DNA from: Solirubrobacter taibaiensis
GTDB taxonomy: Bacteria > Actinomycetota > Thermoleophilia > Solirubrobacterales > Solirubrobacteraceae
Assembly (NCBI GenBank): GCA_027587225.1
Contig: JAPDDQ010000025.1
Coordinates: 1 to 64,000, forward strand
Direction of reading: 5' to 3'
Length of the DNA stretch: 64,000 nucleotides
Shown here: positions 6,983 through 15,613 of the stretch, piece after piece
Layout of the letters: each line of letters opens with the position of its first letter
How positions within the stretch are numbered: position 1 is the first letter of the stretch
Translations under genes and position numbers: made by a program
The notes under the pieces: generated by a model
Database searches by the model: none
What the model was told of the DNA's origin: nothing
The model's input: the letters and a program-made list of their open reading frames with translations, nothing else

Positions 6983-8124
6983 TGGCCGGACCCCGTGGCA
7001 CTGAGCGGGCCGGAGCCGGGGAAGTCGGCCTCGACGAGCCAGCGGTCACTGCCGTACGCGTGCGCGGCCAGCGTGACGCCGAGCGGTGCGAGGCGCTCGC
7101 GCAGCCCGCTCAGGCCGGACCCGTCGGTCGATCCGTTGGGGTGGGCGCCGTCGTTGTCCACCCGCAGACGGCCGTCGGCGTACGAGATCTTCACCACGCT
7201 CGCGCTGGAGTGTCGCAGCACGTTCGTGACGCTCTCCAGCACGACCCAGCCGGCCGGCTCGTGCCACGCCCGGGGCACGTTGTCGACGTCCAGCTGGACC
7301 TCGATGCCCGCCGAGCGCAGGAGCGACCGTGCCCCTTCGAGCTCCTTGTGCAGGTCCGTCGCCCGGTAGCCGCGCGCCAGCTCGCGGGCCTCGCGCAGGG
7401 CCTCGTGGGCGACGCCGCGGACTTCCAGCATGCGCTCGGCGGCGCGCTCGTCACCGCGCGCGGACAGCGTGGCGGCGAGCTCGGCCTGGACGGCGATGGT
7501 CGACAGCCGCCGGCCGAGGATGTCGTGCACGTCACGCGAGAACCGCAGCCGTTCCTCGGCTACGGCCAGCCGGGCTCGCGCGTCATTGGCCTCGTCGAGC
7601 TCGCGCACGATCCCGTACAACCACATCGAAGCCCGGCCGGAGAACGCGGCCGACGCGGCGACCAGCACCCCCGCGCCGAAGCTCAGCGGCTGGCGGCCGA
7701 CGAGCAGGAACAGCAGCCCGCCGCCCAGGACGAGCACGACGACGCTGCGGAACTGCGGCAGCATCGACAGCGGCAAGGCCAGGCTCGTCACCACCACCAG
7801 CACGGCCGAGCCACGCGCCTCGGCCGGCCAGGACGTGGCGGCCACCGCGAGGTAGGCCGCGCTCACCAGCACCAGCGGGGTGAGGCGGCGCCACGGGAGC
7901 GAGTCGACCGCCCGGTGGCGCCGCATCATCTCCATCAGGAGCAGGGTGCTGAGCACCGTCACGGCGAGCCCGCCGACGAGCATCGGCACGGCGGGGTCGG
8001 GGTCGAGCTGCACGGCGTTCCCCAGCAGGACCGAGCCGCTGAAGACCCAGAGCACGACGTACAGGCTCTGGCGCGTGTACAGCCCGACGCGCTCGACCCG
8101 GTTGAGTTCCGACCACCGCCGCAT
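6979..8124 (-). CDS. DesK-type sensor histidine kinase (HisKA_3)
   Basis: A 381-residue kinase with about six N-terminal membrane helices (residues ~20-165) and almost no extracytoplasmic domain, typical of membrane-stress sensors. The dimerisation domain contains RFSRDVHDILGRRLS with the phospho-His. The HATPase region has LESVTNVLRHSSA and GSGLSGLRERL. It starts 3 nt after the permease stop and overlaps the regulator downstream. Such kinases linked to ABC-2 exporters often sense antibiotics or lipid perturbation; that role is inferred from context. Confidence 0.92.
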   Translation of the reverse strand: MRRWSELNRVERVGLYTRQSLYVVLWVFSGSVLLGNAVQLDPDPAVPMLVGGLAVTVLSTLLLMEMMRRHRAVDSLPWRRLTPLVLVSAAYLAVAATSWPAEARGSAVLVVVTSLALPLSMLPQFRSVVVLVLGGGLLFLLVGRQPLSFGAGVLVAASAAFSGRASMWLYGIVRELDEANDARARLAVAEERLRFSRDVHDILGRRLSTIAVQAELAATLSARGDERAAERMLEVRGVAHEALREARELARGYRATDLHKELEGARSLLRSAGIEVQLDVDNVPRAWHEPAGWVVLESVTNVLRHSSASVVKISYADGRLRVDNDGAHPNGSTDGSGLSGLRERLAPLGVTLAAHAYGSDRWLVEADFPGSGPLSATGSGQ

Positions 8125-8127
8125 CGG

Positions 8128-8913
8128 TCAGGATCGCGGCTCCCACCGCATCGAGCGTGAGGCCAGCGAGTACGCGACGGCCGACCACGCGAACAAGACG
8201 GCGAGCGGCTGCAGCGCCGGCCCCCAGCTGTCCGAGAACGTCAGCGTCGCTTCCTTGGCCAGCGGTCCGTCGAAGCCGAACCACGCGGCTCGCACGAGGT
8301 CGGACATGGCGGCGCCCGGCGTGTACGACACGAGGTCGCGGATCGTGTCCGACAGGTCAGGAATCGCGGTCAGCAAGGGCGCGGCGGAGACGATGAGGAT
8401 GATCGGCAAGCTGGTCAGCTGCGCCGCCTCGGCGCTCTGGGTCCACGCGGCCGTCCAGTAGGCGAACGCCGTGAACATGATGACGATCAGGACCGCACCC
8501 GCGGCGTACAGCACCGGGTTGACCGGCAGCGGCTGGTCGAACGCGAGCGCCACCGGCACGGCGATCGCGGCCGAGAGCAGCGCGCTCACCGCGCCGGGGA
8601 TCGCGATGCTGACGATCAGCTCGGCGTCGCGCACCTCGCCGGTGCGCATGCGCTTGAGCACGAGCTCGTCGCGGCGATTGACGAACTGGGCGAGCACGTT
8701 GTAGTAGACGGGGAACAGGCCCGCGACGAGGAACAGTGTCGTGACGGCGTTCGCGCCGACGGCCTCGTCGCCGCGCTCGCCCGTGAACAGGAGCACGAGC
8801 GGCAGCAGCGGCATCACGACCGCGTACACGAACGCGAGCCGGTTCCGGGTGAGCAGGACCGCGTTCCAGCGGGCCAGTTCGGCGGTGCGCTTGAGCGAGA
8901 ACTCGTTGTTCAT
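8128..8913 (-). CDS. ABC-2 type transporter permease
   Basis: A 261-residue integral membrane protein with about six helices (for example VYAVVMPLLPLVLLF and LIVIMFTAFAYWTAA). It shows the ABC-2 layout of a long cytoplasmic loop with NRRDELVLKRMRTGEV between helices 2 and 3. Its ATG overlaps the ATPase stop (ATGA), so the two are made together as a heteromeric exporter. The substrate, probably a lipid or antibiotic, is unknown. Confidence 0.9.
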   Translation of the reverse strand: MNNEFSLKRTAELARWNAVLLTRNRLAFVYAVVMPLLPLVLLFTGERGDEAVGANAVTTLFLVAGLFPVYYNVLAQFVNRRDELVLKRMRTGEVRDAELIVSIAIPGAVSALLSAAIAVPVALAFDQPLPVNPVLYAAGAVLIVIMFTAFAYWTAAWTQSAEAAQLTSLPIILIVSAAPLLTAIPDLSDTIRDLVSYTPGAAMSDLVRAAWFGFDGPLAKEATLTFSDSWGPALQPLAVLFAWSAVAYSLASRSMRWEPRS

Positions 8914-9872
8914 CGGACACTTCCTTCCGCCAGGCTCGTGGCTGGTTCGGGGGTACGGCCATCGGCGATGGCCAGGAAGACGCTCTCCAGGCTCGGGCTG
9001 CGAGCGTCGAAGTCGTCGAGCGCGACGTCGTTGTGCGCGGCCCAGACCATCAGGTCGGTCACCGACCGCTGCAGCGCCGCCGTCTCGAGCGTCGTGCGGC
9101 CGTGTTCGAAGGCCACGCGTGTGACGCCCGCGAGGTCGTTCGGCACTTCGAGCGCGCCCGCGAAGCTGATCGTCGATGGATGGCCCTCGGCGATCTCGGT
9201 CGGCGTGCCTGAACGGACGATCTCGCCGGCGTGCATGATCTCGAGCCGGTCGGCCAGCGTCTCGGCCTCTTCGAGGTAGTGCGTGGTCACCAGCACCGAG
9301 GCGCCGCGCTCACGCAGGTCCTCCACCAGCCGCCACACCTCGCGCCGGCTCTCCGGGTCCAGACCGGTCGTCGGCTCGTCGAGGATCACGAGCTCCGGGT
9401 CGCCCATCAGCGCACTCGCCAGATCGACGCGGCGGGTCTCGCCGCCGGAGAGCGCGGACATGCGCACGTCGGCCTTGTGCTCGAGCGACAGCATCGCGAG
9501 CATCTCGTCGACCGGGCGCGGCTTCGTGAGCGTCCCGCTCCACTGGCGGAGGGTCTCGCGAACGGTCAGATCGCCGGAGAAGCCACTGCGCTGGAGCAGC
9601 ACGCCGGTGCGGCGCCGGATCTCGGCGCGGCTCGCGATCGGGTCCAGACCCAGCACGCTGACCTCGCCGTTGGTGGCCGGAGCGAGTCCTTCGATCACTT
9701 CGAGGGTCGAGGTCTTGCCGGCGCCGTTCGTGCCGAGCAGCGCGACGATCGTTCCGGTGGGGACGTCGAGATCGACACCGCGCACCGCCTCATACGCGTC
9801 GGGCCCGTGCCCGTAGGTGCGACGCAGTCCGCGCACGCGAATCGCCGCCTTGGATCCTGGGTCGTTGTTCAT
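8910..9872 (-). CDS. ABC transporter ATP-binding protein (DrrA/NatA type)
   Basis: A 320-residue ATPase. Walker A is LLGTNGAGKTST (residues ~44-55), the signature motif is LSGGETRRVDLA, and Walker B with the catalytic Glu is LVILDEPTTGLDPESRR, followed by a switch His in TTHYLEEAE. The ~100-residue C-terminal extension resembles the DrrA-type regulatory domain. It leads the exporter/two-component operon. A perfect inverted repeat sits immediately upstream of the ATG. Confidence 0.93.
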   Translation of the reverse strand: MNNDPGSKAAIRVRGLRRTYGHGPDAYEAVRGVDLDVPTGTIVALLGTNGAGKTSTLEVIEGLAPATNGEVSVLGLDPIASRAEIRRRTGVLLQRSGFSGDLTVRETLRQWSGTLTKPRPVDEMLAMLSLEHKADVRMSALSGGETRRVDLASALMGDPELVILDEPTTGLDPESRREVWRLVEDLRERGASVLVTTHYLEEAETLADRLEIMHAGEIVRSGTPTEIAEGHPSTISFAGALEVPNDLAGVTRVAFEHGRTTLETAALQRSVTDLMVWAAHNDVALDDFDARSPSLESVFLAIADGRTPEPATSLAEGSVR

Positions 9873-9874
9873 AC

Positions 9875-9892
9875 CCCCAAGGTCGCTTGGGG
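9875..9892. promoter_or_regulatory. Inverted repeat CCCCAAG-N4-CTTGGGG upstream of ABC operon
   Basis: The 7-bp arms at 9875-9881 and 9886-9892 flank a 4-nt loop, and the near arm ends only 2 nt from the ATPase start codon. On the mRNA the near arm carries the G-run that would act as the ribosome-binding site. It could be an operator for the operon's own regulator or a hairpin hiding the binding site. Confidence 0.5.
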
Positions 9893-9990
9893 CGGGCGCG
9901 GCGTGTAGTCCCCGGAGTCACCAGTTCGGCATGACATTCGTCACGGGGCCGCGTTGCGAACGGCGGCCACCGAGGGGGAAGGGAGCGGCG

Positions 9991-10428
9991 TTACTTCTTG
10001 ACGTGCCGGATGGGGATCAACGACGTCCCCGGCGCAGCCTCGTAGCGCACGATCTCGGCCTTCACCGACTCGCGCTTCTCTTCGAGCCGCGCGATCTCCG
10101 ACACCAGCTGCTCAGCGCGCTTCTCCAGCACGCTGACCTTGCGGACCATCCGGTCCAGCTGCTCCTCGAGCTCGAAGACGCGCTCGACGCCGGCGAGGTT
10201 CATGCCCCACTCGGTCGTCATCTCCTGGATCCGGCGCAGGCGCTCCACGTCGGCCTGCGAGTACAGACGCGTGCCCTTCGGTGAGCGCTTGGGCTCGATC
10301 AGGCCACGCGTCTCGTACATGCGCAGGGTCTGCGGGTGCATCTCTGCCAGTTCGGCGGCGACCGAGATCATGAACACGCCGCGATCGTGCTCCACCCGCG
10401 CGGTGATCCGGGTGCGGCGCACGCTCAC
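9991..10428 (-). CDS. hspR: Heat-shock repressor HspR (MerR family)
   Basis: A 145-residue MerR-type protein. The HTH spans residues ~20-60 ([30 protein letters not shown]), followed by [19 protein letters not shown] and a coiled coil (residues ~75-125) for dimerisation. The GTG overlaps the dnaJ stop as GTGA, and the region ahead of the HTH matches HspR length. In actinobacteria HspR represses the dnaK operon with DnaK as co-repressor, and its position as the last gene fits that. I found no clear HAIR operator (CTTGAGT-N7-ACTCAAG) before dnaK. Confidence 0.92.
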   Translation of the reverse strand: MSVRRTRITARVEHDRGVFMISVAAELAEMHPQTLRMYETRGLIEPKRSPKGTRLYSQADVERLRRIQEMTTEWGMNLAGVERVFELEEQLDRMVRKVSVLEKRAEQLVSEIARLEEKRESVKAEIVRYEAAPGTSLIPIRHVKK

Positions 10429-11558
10429 TGCGCGCCCGCCGCCCTGAGGATGCGCTCGCGCGGGTTGCCGTTCATGACCTTCGAGAGCTGCTCGACGGCG
10501 GCCTTCTGCTCGTCGGTCAGCGTCGCCGGCATGTCGATGACGAAGCGGTAGTGCAGGTCGCCGTTGCCGGACTTGCCGAGAATCGGCGCGCCCTCACCCC
10601 GGAGCCGCTGGACCGTGCCGTGCTTGGTGCCCGGCGCCACGCGCAGCTTCTTCGTGCCGTGCAGCGTCGGCACCTCGACCTCGGCGCCGGCCAGGGCCTC
10701 GGCGACGGTGATCGGCACCTCGACCTCGAGGTTGTCGCCCTTGGGCTTGAACACGTCGGACTCGGTCACGTGCGTGATCACGTACAGGTCGCCCGGCGGC
10801 CCACCGCGCAGCCCCGCCTCGCCCTTGCCGGCGAGCCGGATCCGCGAGCCCTGGCGCACGCCCTTGGGGATGTTGACCCGGTAGCGCTTCATCTCGCGCA
10901 GCCGGCCCTCGCCCCCGCAGGTCCCGCACGGGTCCTCGATGACCGTGCCCGTGCCGTTGCAGCGCGAGCACGGGCGCGTGATGGAGAAGACGCCCTGGCC
11001 CTGGGCCTCGACGCCGCGGCCGTTGCAGACCGGGCAGACCTTGGGCTGCGTCCCCGGCCGCGCGCCCGTGCCGCGGCACGTGGTGCACGCGGCGTGGGTG
11101 GCGACCGAGACCGGCACCTGCGCGCCCGCCAAAGCCTGCTCGAACGACAGCGTGACCGTCGTCTCCAGGTCCTTGCCGCGCTCCGTGGCGGGCTTGGTGC
11201 GCGTGGTGCGCGCGCCTCCTCCGCCGCCGCCGCCGGCGTTGAAGATGCCCGACAGGATGTCCGAGAAGGAGCCGAAGTCCCCCGCTCCGCCACCGCCGGA
11301 GCCGGACGACCCGCCACCGAAGGGCGACTGTGCGCCCCCGAAGACGGAGCCGCCGCGGTCGTACTTCTTGCGCTTGTCCGGATCGCCGAGGGTGTCGTAG
11401 GCCTCGGAGATCGCCTTGAAGCGCTCCTCGGCCCCGGCGTCCTTGTTCGTGTCCGGGTGGTACTGGCGGGCGAGCTTGCGGTACGCCTTCTTGATGTCCT
11501 CCTGCGAGGCCTTCTTGTCGACCCCCAGGGTCTTGTAGTGGTCGGTACCGCGCGCCAC
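10425..11558 (-). CDS. dnaJ: Chaperone protein DnaJ
   Basis: A 377-residue type I Hsp40. The J domain (residues ~5-70) has the HPD motif in [14 protein letters not shown] Gly/Phe/Ser-rich region covers ~75-125. The zinc-finger domain has four CxxCxGxG units ([32 protein letters not shown]), followed by the C-terminal substrate-binding domains. The start is the GTG at 11558, which gives [13 protein letters not shown] and normal family length; the open frame further upstream is spurious. It lies 76 nt after grpE and overlaps hspR. Confidence 0.96.
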   Translation of the reverse strand: MARGTDHYKTLGVDKKASQEDIKKAYRKLARQYHPDTNKDAGAEERFKAISEAYDTLGDPDKRKKYDRGGSVFGGAQSPFGGGSSGSGGGGAGDFGSFSDILSGIFNAGGGGGGGARTTRTKPATERGKDLETTVTLSFEQALAGAQVPVSVATHAACTTCRGTGARPGTQPKVCPVCNGRGVEAQGQGVFSITRPCSRCNGTGTVIEDPCGTCGGEGRLREMKRYRVNIPKGVRQGSRIRLAGKGEAGLRGGPPGDLYVITHVTESDVFKPKGDNLEVEVPITVAEALAGAEVEVPTLHGTKKLRVAPGTKHGTVQRLRGEGAPILGKSGNGDLHYRFVIDMPATLTDEQKAAVEQLSKVMNGNPRERILRAAGAQ

Positions 11559-11634
11559 GGCTAGAACCCCCTCGCGGCGCGGGGACGAGCCGCGAGGCGA
11601 GTCCCCGCCGGAGCATGCGAGCGCGCAGCGCGAG

Positions 11635-12216
11635 TCATGCGGCCACCACCACGCGGGCGGGCCGCAGCACCGCGCCGTTGATGCGGTAGCCGGACTGGTA
11701 GACCTCGCCGACGGTGCCGGACTCGACACCCTCGATCGGGGCCTGGGCCATCGCCTCGTGCTCGTTGGGGTCGAACACCTCGCCCTTGGGCGAGAACGCC
11801 TGGATCCCCACGCGCGCGAGCGCCGCCTGGATCTCCCCGGCGACCATCGCGAAGCCCTTGACCACGTCCTCGTGCCCCTCGGCCGCCTTCAAGGCGAGCT
11901 CGAGGTGATCCAGCGCCGGCAGCAGCTCCTTGGCCAGCTTCGCCACACCGCGATCGGCGGCGGCCGCGTTCTCACGCGCCATCCGCTTGCGGTAGTTGTC
12001 GAAGTCGGCCTGGGCGCGCTGCGCCAGCCCGAGGTACTTGTCGCGCTCGGCGGTGAGCGCGTCCACCTCGGGCTGTCCGAAGCCGAGCTCAGACGCGGGC
12101 GGCGCCTCCGCATCCGCGAAGGACGTCTCGCCCGCGCCCGTCGCCGCCACGTCGGGCGGCGCCGCCGCGGAGAACTCCTCCTCCGCGGCTTCGACGTTGA
12201 CGCTCTCGTCCGTCAT
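11635..12216 (-). CDS. grpE: Nucleotide exchange factor GrpE
   Basis: A 193-residue protein. The acidic disordered N-terminus (residues 1-50) is followed by a coiled-coil region (DKYLGLAQRAQADFDNYRKRM) and the C-terminal beta-wing with VFDPNEHEAMAQAP and GYRINGAVLRPARVVVA. It drives ADP release from DnaK. Its ATG shares one base with the dnaK TAA (TAATG), indicating coupling. Confidence 0.96.
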   Translation of the reverse strand: MTDESVNVEAAEEEFSAAAPPDVAATGAGETSFADAEAPPASELGFGQPEVDALTAERDKYLGLAQRAQADFDNYRKRMARENAAAADRGVAKLAKELLPALDHLELALKAAEGHEDVVKGFAMVAGEIQAALARVGIQAFSPKGEVFDPNEHEAMAQAPIEGVESGTVGEVYQSGYRINGAVLRPARVVVAA

Positions 12217-14141
12217 TACTTCTGCTCGTCCACGACCTCGGCGTCGACGACCTCCTCCTCGGAGGAGTCGGCGGACGCGCGGCCGTTGCTGGTCGCGTTG
12301 CCGTCGTTGTCCTCGGGCGCGCCCGTGTCCTGCTGCTCCTGGGCGCGCGCGTACATCTGCTCGGACACGCGGTGGAACGCGGACTGCAGGCGCTCGGTCT
12401 TGTTGCGGATGTCCTCCGCGTCCTCGCCCTTGACGGCCTCGTTGAGGTCCTTGATGGCCTCCTCGATCTCCGTCTTGGACGCCGCGTCGATCTGCTCGCC
12501 CAGGTCCTTGAGCTGCTTGGAGGCGTTGTAGGCCTCGGACTCGCCCTTGTTGCGGGCCTCGGCCAGCTCACGCAGGCGCTTGTCGTCGTCCGCGTGCGAC
12601 TCCGCGTCGGACACCATGCGCTTGATCTCGTCGTCGCTCAGACCCGAGCCCGACTTGATCTCGATCTTCTGCTCCTTGCCCGTGCCGAGGTCCTTCGCCG
12701 ACACCTTCACGATGCCGTTGGCGTCGATGTCGAAGCCGACCTCGATCTGCGGGATGCCACGCGGGGCGGGCGGGATGCCCGTGAGCTGGAACTTGCCGAG
12801 CGACTTGTTGTAGGTCGCCATCTCGCGCTCGCCCTGGAGGACGTGGATCTCGACGGAGGGCTGGTTGTCCTCAGCCGTCGAGAAGACCTCCGACTTGCGC
12901 GTCGGGATCGTCGTGTTGCGCTCGATGAGCTTGGTCATCACGCCGCCCTTGGTCTCGATGCCGAGGGTGAGCGGGGTGACGTCGAGCAGCAGGACGTCCT
13001 TGACCTCGCCGCCGAGCACGCCGGCCTGGATGGCGGCGCCGACGGCCACGACCTCGTCCGGGTTGACGCCGCGGTGCGGCTCCTTGCCGGTGAGGTCCTT
13101 GACCTTCTCCTGGACGGCGGGCATGCGCGTCATGCCGCCGACCATCACGACGTGGTCGATCTCCTTGACGCCCTTGTCCTTGGCGTCGTCCAGCGCCTGG
13201 CGGACCGGGCCAACGACGCGCTCGATGAGCGAGCCGGCCAGCTCGGTGAGCTTGGCGCGCGTGAGGCGGACGTCGAGGTGCTTCGGGCCGGAGGCGTCGG
13301 CCGTGATGAACGGCAGGTTGATCTGCGTCTCCTGCGCGGAGGACAGCTCGATCTTGCCCTTCTCGGCGGCCTCGTAGAGGCGCTGGAGGGCCATCTTGTC
13401 CTGCGTGAGGTCGATGCCCTGGTCGCGCTTGAACTCCGCCGCGAGCCAGTCGACGATCGCCTTGTCGAAGTTGTCGCCGCCGAGGTGGTTGTCACCCGCG
13501 GTGGCCTTGACCTCGAACACGCCGTCGCCGATCTCCAGCACGGACACGTCGAACGTGCCGCCGCCGAGGTCGAAGACGAGGATCGTCTGGTCGGACTCCT
13601 TGTCGAGGCCGTAGGCCAGCGCGGCCGCGGTCGGCTCGTTGATGATGCGCTTGACGTCCAGGCCGGCGATCCGGCCGGCGTCCTTGGTCGCCTGGCGCTG
13701 ATCGTCGTTGAAGTAGGCCGGGACGGTGATGACCGCGGAGTCCACGGTCTCGCCCAGGTACGCCTCGGCGTCGGCCTTGAGCTTCTGCAGGATCATCGCG
13801 GCGATCTCCGGCGGCGTGTACTGCTTGCCACCGGCCGACACGCGCGCCTCGCCCCCGGAGCCGGAGACGACCTCGTACGGCACCATCGACTCTTCCTCGC
13901 GCACCTCGGCCTCTTTACGGCCCATGAAGCGCTTGATGGAGAAGACGGTGTTCGTGGGGTTGGTGACCGCCTGGCGCTTGGCGACGGTGCCCACCAGGCG
14001 CTCGCCGCTCTGCGCGAAGGCGACCACCGACGGGGTGGTGCGCCCACCCTCGCTGTTCTCGATGACCGTCGGCTCGCCGCCCTCAAGCACTGCCATGCAG
14101 GAGTTGGTCGTTCCGAGGTCGATCCCGATGGTCTTTGCCAT
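12216..14141 (-). CDS. dnaK: Chaperone protein DnaK (Hsp70)
   Basis: A 641-residue Hsp70. The N-terminus [15 protein letters not shown] is the phosphate-1 loop, and [20 protein letters not shown] and [14 protein letters not shown] are the other ATPase signatures. The substrate-binding domain starts near residue 360 ([18 protein letters not shown]). The lid is followed by an acidic end ([16 protein letters not shown]). It is the first gene of dnaK-grpE-dnaJ-hspR, with a leader of about 40 nt carrying GGGAG and a promoter candidate inside the 3' end of the upstream nth-like gene. Confidence 0.98.
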   Translation of the reverse strand: MAKTIGIDLGTTNSCMAVLEGGEPTVIENSEGGRTTPSVVAFAQSGERLVGTVAKRQAVTNPTNTVFSIKRFMGRKEAEVREEESMVPYEVVSGSGGEARVSAGGKQYTPPEIAAMILQKLKADAEAYLGETVDSAVITVPAYFNDDQRQATKDAGRIAGLDVKRIINEPTAAALAYGLDKESDQTILVFDLGGGTFDVSVLEIGDGVFEVKATAGDNHLGGDNFDKAIVDWLAAEFKRDQGIDLTQDKMALQRLYEAAEKGKIELSSAQETQINLPFITADASGPKHLDVRLTRAKLTELAGSLIERVVGPVRQALDDAKDKGVKEIDHVVMVGGMTRMPAVQEKVKDLTGKEPHRGVNPDEVVAVGAAIQAGVLGGEVKDVLLLDVTPLTLGIETKGGVMTKLIERNTTIPTRKSEVFSTAEDNQPSVEIHVLQGEREMATYNKSLGKFQLTGIPPAPRGIPQIEVGFDIDANGIVKVSAKDLGTGKEQKIEIKSGSGLSDDEIKRMVSDAESHADDDKRLRELAEARNKGESEAYNASKQLKDLGEQIDAASKTEIEEAIKDLNEAVKGEDAEDIRNKTERLQSAFHRVSEQMYARAQEQQDTGAPEDNDGNATSNGRASADSSEEEVVDAEVVDEQK

Positions 14142-14166
14142 GTGTCTTCTGCTCCCGTTCGAAATC

Positions 14167-14835
14167 TCAGTCTGCTTGACGCAGATTGTAGCCGGTGGGA
14201 CACAGCCTCAACAGGGCGCACTCACCACATTTAGGGGCTCTTGAATGACACGTCCGACGGCCGTGCCGGAGCAGGTTCACGTGGAACTCGATCTCCTGCC
14301 CGCGCGGCGTGAACTCGAGCATCGCGTCGTGCAGCTCCTCGAACGGCGCCTTCTCGCGGAAGAGCCCCAGGCGCGTGCCCACGCGGGAGACGTGGGTGTC
14401 GACCGGGATGTCGCGCTTGCCGTAGGCGAACAGCAGCACGCAGGCCGCGGTCTTGCGGCCCACGCCGGGAAGGCTCACCAGCAGGTCGCGGCCGGCGTCG
14501 ACGCTCATGGCGGCGAGGTCGTCGTCGAACGTGTCGATGTCGATCGCGCGCAGGATGTCCTGGATCCGGGCGGACTTGACCTTCGAGATGCCGCCGGGCC
14601 GGATCGACAGCTCCACCGCGGCGTTCGGCGCGTCGCGCACGGCCGCCCAGTCCTCGAAGTCCCGCCGCAGCGCGAGATAGGCGACGTCGCGGTTGCGGTC
14701 GTTGGTCGACTGCGAGAGGACGGTGAGGATCAGCTCGTTCAGGCCCTGCTCGTGCGGGGGCGCGAACGGACGGCCGTAGACGAGGCGGAGCCGGTCGCGG
14801 ATCCGGCGCACACGGGCTCGGTTGGGCGGCTGCAT
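14167..14835 (-). CDS. Endonuclease III-like HhH-GPD DNA glycosylase with 4Fe-4S cluster
   Basis: A 222-residue base-excision repair enzyme. The helix-hairpin-helix reads [13 protein letters not shown] with the catalytic Lys, and the GPD region [14 protein letters not shown] supplies the catalytic Asp. The C-terminal FeS loop is C-X6-C-X2-C-X5-C ([17 protein letters not shown]). The helix carrying [11 protein letters not shown] replaces the classical LSAQTTD. It should act on oxidised pyrimidines or mismatches, but the exact substrate is uncertain. ATG start with TACGGT 10 nt upstream. The dnaK promoter overlaps its end. Confidence 0.9.
   Translation of the reverse strand: MQPPNRARVRRIRDRLRLVYGRPFAPPHEQGLNELILTVLSQSTNDRNRDVAYLALRRDFEDWAAVRDAPNAAVELSIRPGGISKVKSARIQDILRAIDIDTFDDDLAAMSVDAGRDLLVSLPGVGRKTAACVLLFAYGKRDIPVDTHVSRVGTRLGLFREKAPFEELHDAMLEFTPRGQEIEFHVNLLRHGRRTCHSRAPKCGECALLRLCPTGYNLRQAD
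14185..14213 (-). promoter_or_regulatory. Candidate dnaK promoter
   Basis: The minus strand has TACAAT (14190-14185) with TGTTGA (14213-14208) 17 nt upstream. It lies within the 3' end of the nth-like gene and gives a leader of about 37 nt. No HspR HAIR palindrome is visible around it. Confidence 0.5.
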
Positions 14836-14844
14836 GGGCGCTCG

Positions 14845-14850
14845 ACCGTA
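14845..14850 (-). promoter_or_regulatory. -10 hexamer TACGGT for the nth-like gene
   Basis: Minus-strand TACGGT ends 10 nt before the ATG, consistent with a leaderless or very short-leader mRNA. The divergent 246-nt spacer up to 15081 also holds TATGTT (14936-14941) and TAGGGT (14965-14970), either of which could start the CAP-domain gene. I recognise no structured RNA in that spacer. Confidence 0.45.
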
Positions 14851-15081
14851 GCGATGACCTTCGAAGTTGACGCCGCTACCCCGATTTGGGGGAATCCAAT
14901 CGAATGGAGTAAGATTTGTGACGGGATCCGGGACTTATGTTCGCCGGATGCTCGAAGCGACCTCTAGGGTCGCGGGCCGCGGGTCGGAAGCTCGCTGGTC
15001 GTAGGACGCGCGACGGACTGCGTTCGAAAATTGGTCAATACCCCGGTGGCCTTGGTCGGGCCGCTGGTCCCAGGGGGGCTC

Positions 15082-15549
15082 ATGTCCGTCACGTCCTTGC
15101 GACGAGCGCTGCTCGTCGCATGCTTGATCGTCTGCGTCTTAGCGCCCGGTGCGGTCGCCCAGGCGTCCGCCCGCACCGACCGCCTCGAGGCGGGAATCGT
15201 GCGTGCCATGAACGACTACCGCGCCCAGCACGGGCTGCCGAAGCTGCGCCAGCAGCGCGGGTTCGCGCGCGCGGCCGACGCGCACTCCGCCGCGATGCTG
15301 CGCCAGAACACGCTCAAGCACGGCGACTACGGCAAGCGCGTCCGCCGCTACGTCCGCCGCGTCTCCCGCGTGGGCGAGAACCTCGCCTGGATGCGGGGCT
15401 GCAACCCGAGCGACATCGTCGCCATGTGGGCGCGCTCCTCGGGCCACCGCCGCGTGATGCTCTCGCGCTCGTTCCGTCGCGTCGGCGTCGCCCAGCGCTC
15501 GCGCTCGAACGCCTGCTTCGTCACGGCCGACTTCGGCACCGCCCGCTAG
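15082..15549 (+). CDS. Secreted CAP (SCP/PR1) domain protein
   Basis: A 155-residue secreted protein. The signal peptide covers residues 1-29 (hydrophobic core LLVACLIVCVLAPGAVA with cleavage near AQASA). The CAP domain contains MNDYRAQHGLPKL, ADAHSAAML, VGENLAW, and a final HRRVMLSRSFRRVGVA plus FVTADFG, which are the typical CAP1-CAP3 segments. The ATG at 15082 follows a strong AGGGGGG, favouring it over the TTG further upstream. Bacterial CAP proteins are extracellular and mostly of unknown function. A stable hairpin follows the stop. Confidence 0.87.
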   Translation: MSVTSLRRALLVACLIVCVLAPGAVAQASARTDRLEAGIVRAMNDYRAQHGLPKLRQQRGFARAADAHSAAMLRQNTLKHGDYGKRVRRYVRRVSRVGENLAWMRGCNPSDIVAMWARSSGHRRVMLSRSFRRVGVAQRSRSNACFVTADFGTAR

Positions 15550-15558
15550 CTCCAGCAA

Positions 15559-15581
15559 CCTAAAGGGCCTGGCCCTTTAGG
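15559..15581. terminator. Hairpin after the CAP gene
   Basis: CCTAAAGGGC (15559-15568) pairs perfectly with GCCCTTTAGG (15572-15581) around a 3-nt loop, 9 nt after the stop. There is no U-run, so it may be an actinobacterial-type terminator lacking a U tract. Confidence 0.6.
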
Positions 15582-15597
15582 TATCGGTGCGAGCGGA

Positions 15598-15603
15598 TAC
15601 GCT
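15598..15603 (+). promoter_or_regulatory. -10 hexamer TACGCT for the membrane protein gene
   Basis: TACGCT ends 11 nt before the ATG at 15614. This argues for that start over the GTG at 15587, which lies upstream of the -10. Confidence 0.45.
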
Positions 15604-15613
15604 CTTGGCGCAC

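Noticed and set aside
12372-14234. 620-residue frame antisense to dnaK
   Set aside because: Same cause. The dnaK sense strand is certain.
14219-14247. HAIR-like ACTCACC...CTTGAAT pair upstream of dnaK
   Set aside because: The half-sites face outward, in the wrong orientation and spacing for HAIR, and lie in the conserved FeS-cysteine codons of the nth-like gene.
14836-15081. Possible riboswitch before the CAP-domain gene
   Set aside because: The spacer is long and GC-rich, but I could not match c-di-AMP, c-di-GMP or other known motifs.
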